Source: Hwanghaeella grinnelliae (GTDB taxonomy: Bacteria > Pseudomonadota > Alphaproteobacteria > UBA8366 > Aestuariispiraceae). Taken from it: DNA of 64,000 nucleotides. The notes below the pieces were generated by a model. The model had not been told where the DNA came from. It saw nothing but the letters and a program-made list of their open reading frames with translations, and did not search any database. Position numbers and translations under genes: made by a program. The DNA is taken from positions 806,421-870,420 of the forward strand of contig NZ_SADE01000002.1 in assembly GCF_004005845.1 (NCBI RefSeq), in the 5' to 3' direction. Below are positions 53,793 to 62,616 of the stretch, piece after piece; within the stretch, counting starts at the first letter, position 1, and the number at the start of each line of letters is the position of its first letter.

Positions 53793-54689
53793 TCATGTCC
53801 TGTACTCCGCCAGATACCAAGCAGCGACTTCCGCGAACCCTTCCCGTGCGGTTTGCGGCGGTGACCAGCCGGGCGGCCAACCAGTGAAGGTCAGGTCGCC
53901 GGTCAGCCGGTCGATCGCACTTTTCCGGCCCAAGACCGCGCCGAGGGTCTTCAGCATCCAGACAGGGACCGGCAACAGCATGGGGTTCGTTCCCATCGCC
54001 TTGCCGATACCCCGGACCAAAGCGGGTGTGGAAATCGGTTCTGGGTCCGTGGGGCAGTAGACGCCCGGCGGGCAGTCAAGCGCGTGGATCAACGCGTCGC
54101 TAAGATTACGCAGCGAAATCAGACTGCGCCGGTTCCGGACCATGCCGAACGGTAAGGGCAGTCCCTTGTTGACGGCGTTCATCAGGGCCAAGAAATTCGC
54201 TTTCACGCCCGGGCCGTAAACCAGCGGCGGGCGAAGCACAACGGTGTTCAGGGCCGGCGCTAGGGCGCGGAGCGCCTCTTCTGCCGCCAGTTTGCTCCGG
54301 CCATATGGGTCAGTCGGCACAGGCCGCATGGATGGGTGCAGGTCCAGACCCTGTTCCCCCATCGCCTTGACGGAACTGACATAAACGAACCGTCGGATAC
54401 CAGCTTGCATCGCTTGTTCCGCCAAGGACAGCGTCGCGCCTCGGTTGACCTGGTCGTATGCCGCGTCTGTGTCGGCGGCCTCTTCCCGCATGACATGGGC
54501 GCGACCGGCGAGGTGGATGATGCCGTCCGTATCGCTGTGCAAGAAGGGTCGCCAATCGGTCTCCGGGCCCAAGGGGCCGGTCTCAGCCCGGCCCACCGCG
54601 TCGACGGCGAATCCTTGTCGGCGCAACAATGGGGTGAGGTAGGTTCCGACGAACCCGGTTGCCCCGGTCAGGAGGATGCGGCGGGCCAT
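53793..54689 (-). CDS. NAD-dependent sugar epimerase/reductase
   Basis: A 298-residue extended short-chain dehydrogenase with LLTGATGFVGTYLTPLL, VYVSSVKAMGEQG and the catalytic Tyr-Lys as DPYGRSKLAAE. It resembles WbpV/WbpK-type enzymes, which reduce or epimerise 4-keto sugar nucleotides made by the dehydratase. The ATG at 54689 is chosen; the open frame to 54743 is read from the upstream transferase gene. It overlaps that gene by 22 bases, a normal operon arrangement. Confidence 0.86.
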   Translation of the reverse strand: MARRILLTGATGFVGTYLTPLLRRQGFAVDAVGRAETGPLGPETDWRPFLHSDTDGIIHLAGRAHVMREEAADTDAAYDQVNRGATLSLAEQAMQAGIRRFVYVSSVKAMGEQGLDLHPSMRPVPTDPYGRSKLAAEEALRALAPALNTVVLRPPLVYGPGVKANFLALMNAVNKGLPLPFGMVRNRRSLISLRNLSDALIHALDCPPGVYCPTDPEPISTPALVRGIGKAMGTNPMLLPVPVWMLKTLGAVLGRKSAIDRLTGDLTFTGWPPGWSPPQTAREGFAEVAAWYLAEYRT

Positions 54690-55678
54690 TTCACCATCCA
54701 AAGCAACAACAGCGCGGTCGTGAGAATCGCGCCGGCCAGACACGGCAGGGGGTAGACGGGCGCAAAAAAGGCGAACGCGACCAAAATCAGATTAGCGGCC
54801 AGAATTGCAGTGCTTACCTGTGCGTGGCTGAAGCCGCGTTGTACCGCGCGCTGATAGAAATGTTCCTTATGGGCCCGCCAAACCGCTTCGCCGCGCAAGG
54901 CTCGCCGAGCCAGGGTCAGACCCGCATCAGCCAAGTAATAGAGCGGCAGGATAAGAGCTGGCGCCCAACTCCCCCGCGCCGCCAGACCCAGAAGCAGGGC
55001 GCCGAGCAGGAAGCCGAGCGGAATGCTGCCGACATCGCCGAGGAATATCCGTGCGGGATGCCAGTTCCACAGGGCGAAACCCGCCGTCGCGGCCAAGATG
55101 ACCAGCGCAAAGGGCCCATCATCGCTGGAAAAGCCGGTGTCCAGGCGCAAATAGGCGATCAAGCAAAGGCCGAATGCGATCGCGCCGGATTCGACGGCCG
55201 AAATACCGTCGATGCCATCCATGAAATTGAAGAAGTTCAGGAAGCCTAGCCATAGCAGGGCCGAAACGAAAAGGTCGATCCAGGGCGGCAGCAACCCTTG
55301 AAAAACCAAGCCCTGTCCGGTGAGCCATATCAACCCGATACAGACCGCGACCGCATGTATGCCGAGGCGCAAACCCGCCGAAAGAGATTGGACATCGTCG
55401 CGCCAGGACACCAGGACCAGAATCGCGGCTGCCCCGACCAGGAAGACTATGCCGGCAACCGGTGCAAAGATCTGAATCGCGATCCAGGCAGCGAGGATTA
55501 CCGTGGAAACCGCCAATCCGCCGCCTCTCGGTGTCGGTGTGTTGTGGCTCGACCGGGCAACGGGGTGGTCCAGGATGGCTTTTTTCGTCAAATAGCCGAT
55601 CAAAATCCGCACGCCCACACAACTGGCGGCGAAGGCGGCAAGGCCAAACAAAGCGTCGGGAAGAAAGGCGGTCGACAT
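54668..55678 (-). CDS. undecaprenyl-phosphate sugar-1-phosphate transferase (WecA/WbpL family)
   Basis: A 336-residue polytopic membrane protein with about ten helices that starts lipid-linked polysaccharide synthesis by moving a sugar-1-phosphate onto undecaprenyl phosphate. Signatures: HNTPTPRGGGLAV, LVSWRDDVQSLSAGLRL, the metal site FMDGIDGISAVES, and the C-terminal HKEHFYQRAVQRGFSH. It is more WbpL-like than MraY-like in context, as the adjacent genes make nucleotide sugars. It overlaps the epimerase gene. Confidence 0.93.
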   Translation of the reverse strand: MSTAFLPDALFGLAAFAASCVGVRILIGYLTKKAILDHPVARSSHNTPTPRGGGLAVSTVILAAWIAIQIFAPVAGIVFLVGAAAILVLVSWRDDVQSLSAGLRLGIHAVAVCIGLIWLTGQGLVFQGLLPPWIDLFVSALLWLGFLNFFNFMDGIDGISAVESGAIAFGLCLIAYLRLDTGFSSDDGPFALVILAATAGFALWNWHPARIFLGDVGSIPLGFLLGALLLGLAARGSWAPALILPLYYLADAGLTLARRALRGEAVWRAHKEHFYQRAVQRGFSHAQVSTAILAANLILVAFAFFAPVYPLPCLAGAILTTALLLLWMVKWPAASS

Positions 55679-55740
55679 GGCCCGCTTATAGCCCGCGTCG
55701 CGGGGGTGGACCAGAACCGAAACTGCTGCGGAAGGGAAGG

Positions 55741-56244
55741 TCAGGCGACTTTCTGAACGAAATCCGGTTCGATTGAGACGGTGAGATCCCTTCCCAACAG
55801 GTTGAGAAGGACCACAACACGTTCCTTATCCGACTGGCATTTGAAAATCCCGGTCCGATCACTGAAGGCGCCATGGGTAATTTCGACCGCTTCGCCTGGT
55901 TCAAAGGATAGAAAATCAGGCAAGGGCACGATGCCGTCTTCACGCTCGCGTTGGCGGATCTCGTCTATAACGGCGTCGTCGACATGCGCCGGACGGTCAC
56001 CAAAGGAGATTAACCGGCTAATCCCGTAGGTGCTGTTGACTGCGCGCCACGGTGCGTTTTCCAGGTCCAACTGGATGAAGATATAGCGTGGGAACAAGGG
56101 AACCGTGACGGTGGACGCGCCGCGCGCACCGCGCTTGCGCAATCGGGCACGTGGCAGATACGCGCGGAAACCCTGGCGTTCGAGATTTCCTTCCGCCAGC
56201 CGTTCTGCCCCCGCTTTGGTGTGTGCCACATACCAGCGTTTCAT
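55741..56244 (-). CDS. NusG/RfaH-type specialised transcription elongation factor
   Basis: A 167-residue NusG paralog: NGN domain (RWYVAHTKAGAERLAEGNLE, PLFPRYIFIQLDLE) and a C-terminal KOW domain (LSFEPGEAVEITHGAFSDRT). The location inside a surface-glycan locus, not next to ribosomal genes, indicates an RfaH/LoaP-like operon-specific elongation factor rather than housekeeping NusG. Its start overlaps the stop of the upstream regulator (ATGA), so they are coupled. A weak ops-like motif precedes the divergent dehydrogenase. Confidence 0.9.
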   Translation of the reverse strand: MKRWYVAHTKAGAERLAEGNLERQGFRAYLPRARLRKRGARGASTVTVPLFPRYIFIQLDLENAPWRAVNSTYGISRLISFGDRPAHVDDAVIDEIRQREREDGIVPLPDFLSFEPGEAVEITHGAFSDRTGIFKCQSDKERVVVLLNLLGRDLTVSIEPDFVQKVA

Positions 56245-56963
56245 GGACGCCTCTCCGAATCCGAAATCGCGTCGGACCCTGCTTGTCTTTCCTCTTTATC
56301 GCTGATTCGCAGCAGAGGAACATGCAGAATGGGGATGGCGGGATGCTCGCGACGCAATGTTTCGTAACAGATCTGCGGATCTCGCAGTGTGGTAACCATC
56401 AGGGCATCCACAGGCCCCAGCTTGTCCACGGATGCGAAGACAGGGTTCCCGGCGAAGCGTTCGATCTTGACCGTCGAGTCAACGATCCCGGCCAACTCGA
56501 CCTTCGAGTCGAGGGCCGACAAGGCGACGATTTCAGCGAGGTCGCTTACGCCGGCCAACCCAATCCGGTTTACGCCGGCATGTTCGCATTCCTGCAGCAA
56601 AACGGCGCATTCCACCTTGGCGCGGCGGAAGAAATGAAACGATGTCGTAAGATATTCTGACGTCAGGCGCGATTTCTCGGCAAACCCCTGCGGCGTCAAA
56701 TAATAGGCATAGCGGTTGGACGGAACCTGCTGAACTTTGATTAGCCCTTTGCGGACACAGCGTTTCAGATACGCATTCGCAAGGCCGAGAGCGATACCCA
56801 GATCGCCCGCGACACTCCGCTGGGTCAGCTTGCTGTTCTCTTCCACAGCGTTGAGGATGCCGAGAGTGATTTCTCCCTCGTTATCATCCATCGCAGTACT
56901 GCGGGTCACTTGGTCGCCCATGATGTCGGATTTTTCGCTTTTTGGCCGGTCCAGGGTTTCCAC
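56241..56963 (-). CDS. winged-helix regulator with Rossmann-like C-terminal domain
   Basis: A 240-residue protein starting at a GTG (56963); inner ATGs at 56921 and 56891 are possible. An N-terminal MarR-like winged helix (ENSKLTQRSVAGDLGIALGL, YAYYLTPQGFAEK) is followed by a Rossmann-like half (NRIGLAGVSDLAEIVALS, PVDALMVTTL). Such regulators accompany exopolysaccharide and LPS loci. The second half may sense a nucleotide or nucleotide sugar (inference). It is the first gene of the glycan operon and is divergent from the UDP-sugar dehydrogenase, with an inverted repeat just upstream. Confidence 0.82.
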   Translation of the reverse strand: METLDRPKSEKSDIMGDQVTRSTAMDDNEGEITLGILNAVEENSKLTQRSVAGDLGIALGLANAYLKRCVRKGLIKVQQVPSNRYAYYLTPQGFAEKSRLTSEYLTTSFHFFRRAKVECAVLLQECEHAGVNRIGLAGVSDLAEIVALSALDSKVELAGIVDSTVKIERFAGNPVFASVDKLGPVDALMVTTLRDPQICYETLRREHPAIPILHVPLLRISDKEERQAGSDAISDSERRP

Positions 56964-56987
56964 CCTGTCTGGGGTTGCGTTCAGGCC

Positions 56988-57006
56988 GTGAACATAATGC
57001 GTTCAC
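56988..57006. promoter_or_regulatory. inverted repeat GTGAAC-N7-GTTCAC upstream of the winged-helix regulator
   Basis: Perfect 6-bp arms (56988-56993 and 57001-57006) lie 25 bases before the regulator start, and a further GAAC half-copy follows at 57012. A candidate autoregulatory operator. Confidence 0.45.
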
Positions 57007-57093
57007 ACGATGAACGTCAAGAGTCCCATGCCCTCTGCCATGATACCTCCGCCCGCCGCCGCAGACCGAGTGTCAGGGGTTTTGCCGACGTAT

Positions 57094-57120
57094 TTGACAG
57101 GAACGATTGGCAAGGATAGT
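57094..57120 (+). promoter_or_regulatory. candidate promoter for the UDP-sugar dehydrogenase
   Basis: A consensus TTGACA (57094-57099) is followed after 15 bases by GATAGT (57115-57120, 4/6 match). The spacing is short. It would give a leader of about 130 bases. Confidence 0.4.
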
Positions 57121-57254
57121 GCACCGGCTTGCTTTGGCTCACCCGACTCGGCGCATTCTCGTCAATCATGGGCTGGTAGAGGTTCCCGGTACGAGAATCC
57201 GGGCAAACGATCTTGGCGTCCGGTTCCCGCGGACGAAACGAAGTGAGATAACGA

Positions 57255-58517
57255 ATGGATCGCTGGACGAACCCGACTATTGCCGTGATCGGCTTGGGCT
57301 ATGTGGGTCTTCCCTTGGCAGTTGCCCTGTCGCGCGATTTCGATGTGCTGGGCTTCGATATCGATACGGCCCGGATCCAGGAATTGAACGGGGGGCACGA
57401 CAGGACCAATGAACTGACGCCGGACGCGCTGACATCGTCCTCCGCTCAGCTGACGGGTGATCTAGGTGCGCTTCAGGGCCGCGACATCTTTATCGTCACA
57501 GTGCCGACGCCTGTTTCTGAGAAGAACGAGCCTGATTTGACCGCGGTCAAGAAGGCGGCGGAAACCGTTGGCAAGGCGATCGGCAAAGGCGGAATCGCGG
57601 TGTTCGAAAGCACGGTCTATCCCGGCGTGACGGAAGATATCTGCGGACCGGCGATCGAAGCGGCCTCAGGCCTCAAGGCCGGTACCGACTTTTTTCTCGG
57701 TTATTCGCCTGAACGTATCAATCCGGGCGACAAGGTCCATACGGTAGATAAAATCACCAAGGTGGTTGCCGGACAGACGCCGGAAGTGGCTGCTGTCCTG
57801 GCGCGTGTCTATGGCGCGATGAACGGCGACCGGATCCATATCGCCCCGGACATCAAGACGGCCGAAGCGTCGAAGGTGATCGAGAACGCTCAGCGCGATA
57901 TCAACATCGCCTTCGTCAACGAAATTGCCTTGATCTTCGAACGCATGGGGCTGTCGGTATACGACGTCCTGGATGCGGCGCGGACCAAATGGAACTTCCT
58001 GGACTTTAAACCCGGCCTCGTTGGCGGGCATTGTATCGGCGTCGATCCCTACTACCTGTCCCACGCGGCGCAGCAGATGGGTTATGACCCGGACGTAATT
58101 CTGTCTGGGCGGCGGATCAACGACGCGATGGGGTCCGTTCTTGCGGAAAGAATTCACAAAAGCCTGGGAATAGAGGGGGCAAAAATCCTCGTCCTTGGAA
58201 TTACCTTCAAGGAAAACGTTCCCGATATCCGGAATTCGAAAGTAATCGACGTTATTCGGGGGCTTGAAGCGTTCGGCCATTCTGTCAGCGTCTATGACCC
58301 CTTGGCGGACATAGCGGAAACCAAACATGAATACGGCGTGGACCTGATCGGCGAACCGTCAGGGCCGTATCATGCTGTTCTGGGGGCTGTGCCGCACGCC
58401 GCATTCAACGACATGCCGATTGCCGAGCTTCTGGAGCCCGATGGCCTTGTCGCCGATATCAAGGGGATATGGCGTGGTGTGGACCTCGGTGCCGGCTTGC
58501 GGCGTTGGAGCCTTTAG
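57255..58517 (+). CDS. UDP-sugar 6-dehydrogenase (TviB/WbpO type)
   Basis: A 420-residue nucleotide-sugar dehydrogenase that oxidises a UDP-HexNAc to its uronic acid. N-terminal NAD motif IAVIGLGYVGLPLAVALS, GYSPERINPGD, and the catalytic Cys260 in GGHCIGVDPYYLSHA are intact. The sequence is closer to UDP-N-acetyl-galactosamine/glucosamine dehydrogenases than to Ugd. It is divergent from the regulator/NusG operon and ends next to a 17-bp tandem repeat. Together these genes suggest a glycan with a uronamide or N-acetyl uronic acid. Confidence 0.93.
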   Translation: MDRWTNPTIAVIGLGYVGLPLAVALSRDFDVLGFDIDTARIQELNGGHDRTNELTPDALTSSSAQLTGDLGALQGRDIFIVTVPTPVSEKNEPDLTAVKKAAETVGKAIGKGGIAVFESTVYPGVTEDICGPAIEAASGLKAGTDFFLGYSPERINPGDKVHTVDKITKVVAGQTPEVAAVLARVYGAMNGDRIHIAPDIKTAEASKVIENAQRDINIAFVNEIALIFERMGLSVYDVLDAARTKWNFLDFKPGLVGGHCIGVDPYYLSHAAQQMGYDPDVILSGRRINDAMGSVLAERIHKSLGIEGAKILVLGITFKENVPDIRNSKVIDVIRGLEAFGHSVSVYDPLADIAETKHEYGVDLIGEPSGPYHAVLGAVPHAAFNDMPIAELLEPDGLVADIKGIWRGVDLGAGLRRWSL

Positions 58518-58519
58518 TA

Positions 58520-58570
58520 GGCCTTGTATCCCGCTTGGACCTTTATCCCGCCTGGGCCTTTATCCCAAAA
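58520..58570. repeat. three tandem 17-bp repeats after the dehydrogenase
   Basis: GGCCTTGTATCCCGCTT, GGACCTTTATCCCGCCT and GGGCCTTTATCCCAAAA follow each other exactly between two convergent genes. Function unknown. Confidence 0.6.
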
Positions 58571-58574
58571 GAGC

Positions 58575-60287
58575 CTATTTCTGGGTTTCCCGTCTGATCG
58601 CCCATTTTACAATGCGTTCGCCTTCGCTTGTCTCGCCTGTCAGCACGAGTTGCTGCGAACGGCGGGCATCGCCGCGGCGGCCCATGTAAATACTGTCCTC
58701 AAGCCGGATCGCAGCGCCACCCGACCGGAAACGCCACCCGGCCCCGCTCGGCAGTTTGAGTAGCGCGGCCTCGTGATTGGCCAAAAGCGATGCCTGGACC
58801 GATGGGTGCAGATGGAATCGTATTTCAAAGCGGCGCGGTGCTACCGGCTGGTTCGGGTCGATCGGTATCAAGCGGTCTTCCCCGCGCAGGTCGGTTCCGT
58901 CCTGGTTCAGGAAAATGCGACGGAAATGCTTGAATCCTAAAGGCGCCGAGAAGCCGCTGTGCTGCATTTCAAGCAGGCAACACCCCTCCGCGTCTTTGCG
59001 TAAAGCGGTCACATGGGCACGCCTTGCGCCAAATCCGGTCTCGGTCAGGGCACTGGAATTGGTCAGCGCCAGGGAAAGCGTGGAATGCGCAGGGGTTGAT
59101 CGCTGGGCTTCACGCCAGGCCTCGTCGTCATGAACGGTGGCGCCGCAATTGACGATCATCCGTTCCTTGCCGGTGCTGAACTCGAAAGACAGCGCGCCGG
59201 CATGGGCGTGGCTGTCCCAACCCGGGTTCGGCGGGTCGCCGGAATCGACGATGATTAAGCTGCGGCCGGCTTCAAGCCGTTCGAACCCGGCATACGGGGC
59301 GGAGTTGAAGGCGCGGCCGGCGCTTTCAGCCAATTGCAGCACGCGATCCGTTACAGAAGGGTCGCCCTCGACACTGCCGTTGAACAGGGCAAGGCCGCCA
59401 TCCCCGTGGCGCAGAAAACGGACCATCGGGGCCATGCGGTCGATCGCACTCTGCAAACCGTCGGGAACGACTAACTGCGCCTGGCTCAGGCAGTTCCTGA
59501 CCTCGGCGACCTGATGCAGAACATCCACCAGGACGGAGGGGTTGCGTTCCACATGACCGCCATCGGGCAGGATCTGACGGTTCAATTCGCCCGTGAGCGT
59601 CCGCAAGAGCGTATCGAGGCGTTTACGTTGCTTCGGCAGGCAGATCGCCGCTTGCACGGCACCGGTCAGGGCGCGGATACGGTCCGCGCCGTCACATTCA
59701 TGCGCGGCGACCCGGGCCAAATGCACAGCCTGGCGGGCCAGGCTTTTACGGACCCGGCGCTGGACCATTTCGTCGGCCGAATCGAAAAAGAAGTCGTAAT
59801 AGGCCAGCCAGGAGGCGACGCGTGTGCCCAGGACCGGCGCCTGCCAAATGACCGGCGTCCAGTCGTGGTTATGGTCGATCCAATCCATGATCAGGCCGAT
59901 GCCCTTGCGGCGGGCCGCCTGGTCGCCGACAGCCGCCAGATCGCCAAGCCAATTAAAGCCGTGAAGCGCCGCATGCCATGAGGCACGAACACCAGTGTCA
60001 GACCAGATGTCGGTATTCCGGCGAACGGTCTGTCCCGCCAATGGGAAAACGCCGCTCAGGATGGTCGACCCGATCTTGGCGTCGCCCCGCCAGGGATTTT
60101 TGCTCAGAAACAGTAAGGGGCCGGGGTCGCTGTCGCCCAAGGTTTTGCTGTAACCGGGCAGGGTGCTGCCCATGCGCGCCATGCGAAACAGCATTCCAGA
60201 CCAGATCTTGTCGGGCGAAGAGGGCGGGGAAGCGCTCTCGGCCCGTCTTTGGCCCTGTACCGGCATTACTTCCGCCCGGTCAGTCAT
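58575..60287 (-). CDS. heparinase II/III family protein
   Basis: A 570-residue protein from the ATG at 60287 (an inner ATG at 60266 is possible). The N-terminal half is helical (PLAGQTVRRNTDIWSDTG, SWHAALHGFNWLGDLAAV, DILPDGGHVERNPSVLVDVL-like region) and the C-terminal half is beta-rich with WDSHAHAGALSFEFSTGKER, the heparinase II/III signature area. Members are polysaccharide lyases or related enzymes of unknown substrate. No signal peptide is obvious, so a cytoplasmic role is possible. It overlaps the rpe end by 8 bases. The rpe-heparinase-purH order is common in alphaproteobacteria. Confidence 0.86.
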   Translation of the reverse strand: MTDRAEVMPVQGQRRAESASPPSSPDKIWSGMLFRMARMGSTLPGYSKTLGDSDPGPLLFLSKNPWRGDAKIGSTILSGVFPLAGQTVRRNTDIWSDTGVRASWHAALHGFNWLGDLAAVGDQAARRKGIGLIMDWIDHNHDWTPVIWQAPVLGTRVASWLAYYDFFFDSADEMVQRRVRKSLARQAVHLARVAAHECDGADRIRALTGAVQAAICLPKQRKRLDTLLRTLTGELNRQILPDGGHVERNPSVLVDVLHQVAEVRNCLSQAQLVVPDGLQSAIDRMAPMVRFLRHGDGGLALFNGSVEGDPSVTDRVLQLAESAGRAFNSAPYAGFERLEAGRSLIIVDSGDPPNPGWDSHAHAGALSFEFSTGKERMIVNCGATVHDDEAWREAQRSTPAHSTLSLALTNSSALTETGFGARRAHVTALRKDAEGCCLLEMQHSGFSAPLGFKHFRRIFLNQDGTDLRGEDRLIPIDPNQPVAPRRFEIRFHLHPSVQASLLANHEAALLKLPSGAGWRFRSGGAAIRLEDSIYMGRRGDARRSQQLVLTGETSEGERIVKWAIRRETQK

Positions 60288-60978
60288 CTCCGCGCAGCTT
60301 TCGGATATTGTCCGAATAGGCGGCGGGGCCGCCCTTGAATGTCGCCGTTCCGGCGACGAGAACGTCCGCCCCCGCATCGATCGCGCGGCGCGCTGTTTCA
60401 GGATTGATGCCGCCATCCACTTCCAGGCGGATGTCGAGACCTTCCTTGTCGATGCGTTTCCGGACCGCTTCGATCTTCGGTAACTGGCTTTCGATGAAAC
60501 TTTGCCCGCCGAAGCCCGGATTGACCGTCATGATCAGAATCAGGTCGACCATGTCATAGAGATAGTCGAGCATTTTCGCCGGCGTGCCCGGATTCAGCGA
60601 GATGCCGGCTTTTTTGCCGAGCCGTCGGATTTCCTGCAGAGTCCGATGCACGTGCGGGCCGGCTTCCGGATGGACCGTGATGATATCCGCACCGGCATCC
60701 GCAAAGGCTTCCAGGAAGGGGTCGACGGGCGAAATCATCAGATGCACGTCGAAGATCTTCTTGGTATGGGGCCGTAATGCCTTCACGACCGGCGGGCCGA
60801 TGGTCACGTTGGGCACGAAATGCCCATCCATCACATCAACATGGATGTAGTCGGCCCCGGCGTCGTCGATGGCGCGAATTTCATCCCCCAATTTGGCAAA
60901 ATCGGCGGATAGGATACTGGGCGCAATGAGGACCGGGCGCGGCGATGCAGTGGGCATGGTATGGGTGTCTGTCAGCAT
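60280..60978 (-). CDS. rpe: ribulose-phosphate 3-epimerase
   Basis: A 232-residue TIM-barrel enzyme interconverting ribulose 5-phosphate and xylulose 5-phosphate. IAPSILSADFAKLGDEI, HVDVMDGHFVPNVTIGP, DVHLMI, TVNPGFGGQSFIES and DGGINPETA are all present. The start is the ATG at 60978, with AAGGA about 14 bases upstream; ATG 60957 is an alternative. The much longer open frame upstream is antisense to the MFS gene region and is rejected. It is followed by the heparinase-like gene in overlap. Confidence 0.95.
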   Translation of the reverse strand: MLTDTHTMPTASPRPVLIAPSILSADFAKLGDEIRAIDDAGADYIHVDVMDGHFVPNVTIGPPVVKALRPHTKKIFDVHLMISPVDPFLEAFADAGADIITVHPEAGPHVHRTLQEIRRLGKKAGISLNPGTPAKMLDYLYDMVDLILIMTVNPGFGGQSFIESQLPKIEAVRKRIDKEGLDIRLEVDGGINPETARRAIDAGADVLVAGTATFKGGPAAYSDNIRKLRGDD

Positions 60979-61206
60979 GGCTGTTAGGTAGTCCTTTGCC
61001 CTAGGCGGCGCAAGCAGACGTTCGGACGCGCAAAAAAATAGATTTTTCAACCTTTTGAAACGACGGAAAATCAACGATTTCTCGCCGTTTTCCGCCGATT
61101 GACGAATCGGCTGGCCCTGTCCGTCGCACCGGGATTGCGCGCAGTCGTTACTGCGATAGTCTCCTACCGGGGGTCGGAGGCAAACAACCGGGCGCATCCG
61201 GGATGG

Positions 61207-61241
61207 GTGCCACATGGTGCCGCATGACGGCACATAGTGCC
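61207..61241 (+). promoter_or_regulatory. phased GTGCC repeats and hairpin before the MFS gene
   Basis: GTGCC occurs at 61207, 61217 and 61237 (spacings 10 and 20) with its inverse GGCAC at 61229; GTGCCG-CATGA-CGGCAC (61217-61233) forms a perfect 6-bp stem in the leader about 30 bases before the MFS start. Confidence 0.45.
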
Positions 61242-61263
61242 GGGCCAGCAAGGAAAGTACTTT

Positions 61264-62616
61264 ATGTTCGACGCCATCAAATCGGCCTGGGCTTTGTTCC
61301 TGGGCTTGGCCTTCATCATGCTGGGCAATGGGTTGCAGGGATCGCTGGTGGCGGTTCGCGCGCAGTTCGAGGTTTTCAATACCTCTGTTATCGGGTTCGT
61401 GATGGCCGGCTACTTCGTCGGCTTTTTCCTTGGGTCCATTATCGTGCCCCGTTTGGTTGGGCGGGTCGGACATGTCCGTGTTTTCGGGGCCTTGGCGTCA
61501 CTCGCCTCATTCGGTGTGCTGGTTTATCCGATATTCGTCGATCCAATTGCCTGGTTCCTGATCCGCGTCCTGACCGGGGTTTGCTATGCGGGACTCTACA
61601 TCATCTGCGAAAGTTGGCTGAATGATCGCGCGACCAACGAGACGCGTGGCCAGCTTCTGTCGGTCTATATGATTATCTCGCTGCTGGGCATGGGCGGCGG
61701 CCAATATTTGCTGAACCTGTATAGCCCGGCAGACTTCCAACTCTTCACCATCGTTTCCGTGTTGATTTCGTTGTCAGTCGTTCCGGTTTTGGTCTCGGCG
61801 GCAAGGGTGCCGGAATTCGAGGCGCCGGAAACAATGGGCCCCCTCCGCCTTTACAAGGCATCGCCGCTAGGCGTTGTTTCGATGTTTCTGGTCGGGACCA
61901 GCGCAGGGGTGGTCATGGGTATGGGGCCGTCCTTCGCCTATCAACAAGGCCTGACGATCGCCGAAGTTTCAGTTTTCATGAGCGCCATTTTCGTTGGGGG
62001 CTTCATCTTTACTTGGCCGATCGGAAAGTTGTCCGACATCATGGATCGCCGCACGGTGATCATGATCGCGGCGGTGGCTGCGGTCGCAGCCGGGGCGTTT
62101 GGCGCGTCCTTGGGTAATGACAACAAGTTGCTCGTCTTTATCGCGGTCGGGCTGGCGGGCGGCGTGACCTTTCCGATCTATTCGCTCTCGATCGCCTATA
62201 CGAACGACTATCTCAGCCCCAAGCAAATGGTGGCCGCGAGCAGTGCGCTGGTCATGACGAACGGGTTGGGTGCGATGCTTGGCCCGAATATCGGGGCAGG
62301 GGCGATGGAACTCTTCGGGCCTTCAGGATTCTACATCACCATCGCGGGGATCCATGTTGCCATGGCGGCTTTCGCCTTGTGGCGGATGACGCGACGGGCT
62401 GCCCTGCCCGCCGAAGAACAAGGCACTTTCGTTGCCGTGCCACGCACATCGGCGATGGCGGCCACGATGAGCCCCGAATACGACCACCCGGAAGACGATC
62501 TGGTCGAGGAAGAGCAGGATCTGGAACCGATGGACGATTTACCGGAACCGCCTGAAAGCGCCGAAGAAACCAGTCCGACAGAACACGAGGGTGGCATTAA
62601 GGACGGCAAGCAATAG
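61264..62616 (+). CDS. MFS transporter (YcaD-like)
   Basis: A 450-residue major facilitator with 12 hydrophobic segments (IGFVMAGYFVGFFLGSIIVP, RVLTGVCYAGLYIICESWLN, GKLSDIMDRRTVIM) and a cytoplasmic Asp/Glu/Pro-rich C-terminal tail of about 60 residues. The CESWLN segment after helix 4 is typical of the YcaD-like subgroup, whose substrate is unknown. AAGGAAAG upstream supports the ATG at 61264. A strong hairpin spans its stop codon. Confidence 0.9.
   Translation: MFDAIKSAWALFLGLAFIMLGNGLQGSLVAVRAQFEVFNTSVIGFVMAGYFVGFFLGSIIVPRLVGRVGHVRVFGALASLASFGVLVYPIFVDPIAWFLIRVLTGVCYAGLYIICESWLNDRATNETRGQLLSVYMIISLLGMGGGQYLLNLYSPADFQLFTIVSVLISLSVVPVLVSAARVPEFEAPETMGPLRLYKASPLGVVSMFLVGTSAGVVMGMGPSFAYQQGLTIAEVSVFMSAIFVGGFIFTWPIGKLSDIMDRRTVIMIAAVAAVAAGAFGASLGNDNKLLVFIAVGLAGGVTFPIYSLSIAYTNDYLSPKQMVAASSALVMTNGLGAMLGPNIGAGAMELFGPSGFYITIAGIHVAMAAFALWRMTRRAALPAEEQGTFVAVPRTSAMAATMSPEYDHPEDDLVEEEQDLEPMDDLPEPPESAEETSPTEHEGGIKDGKQ

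Noticed and set aside
53077-54060. 327-codon plus-strand open frame
   Set aside because: Antisense to the dehydratase and epimerase genes, both well supported.
60979-61473. N-terminal extension of the rpe frame
   Set aside because: Antisense to the MFS start; Rpe begins at its conserved N-terminus at 60978.
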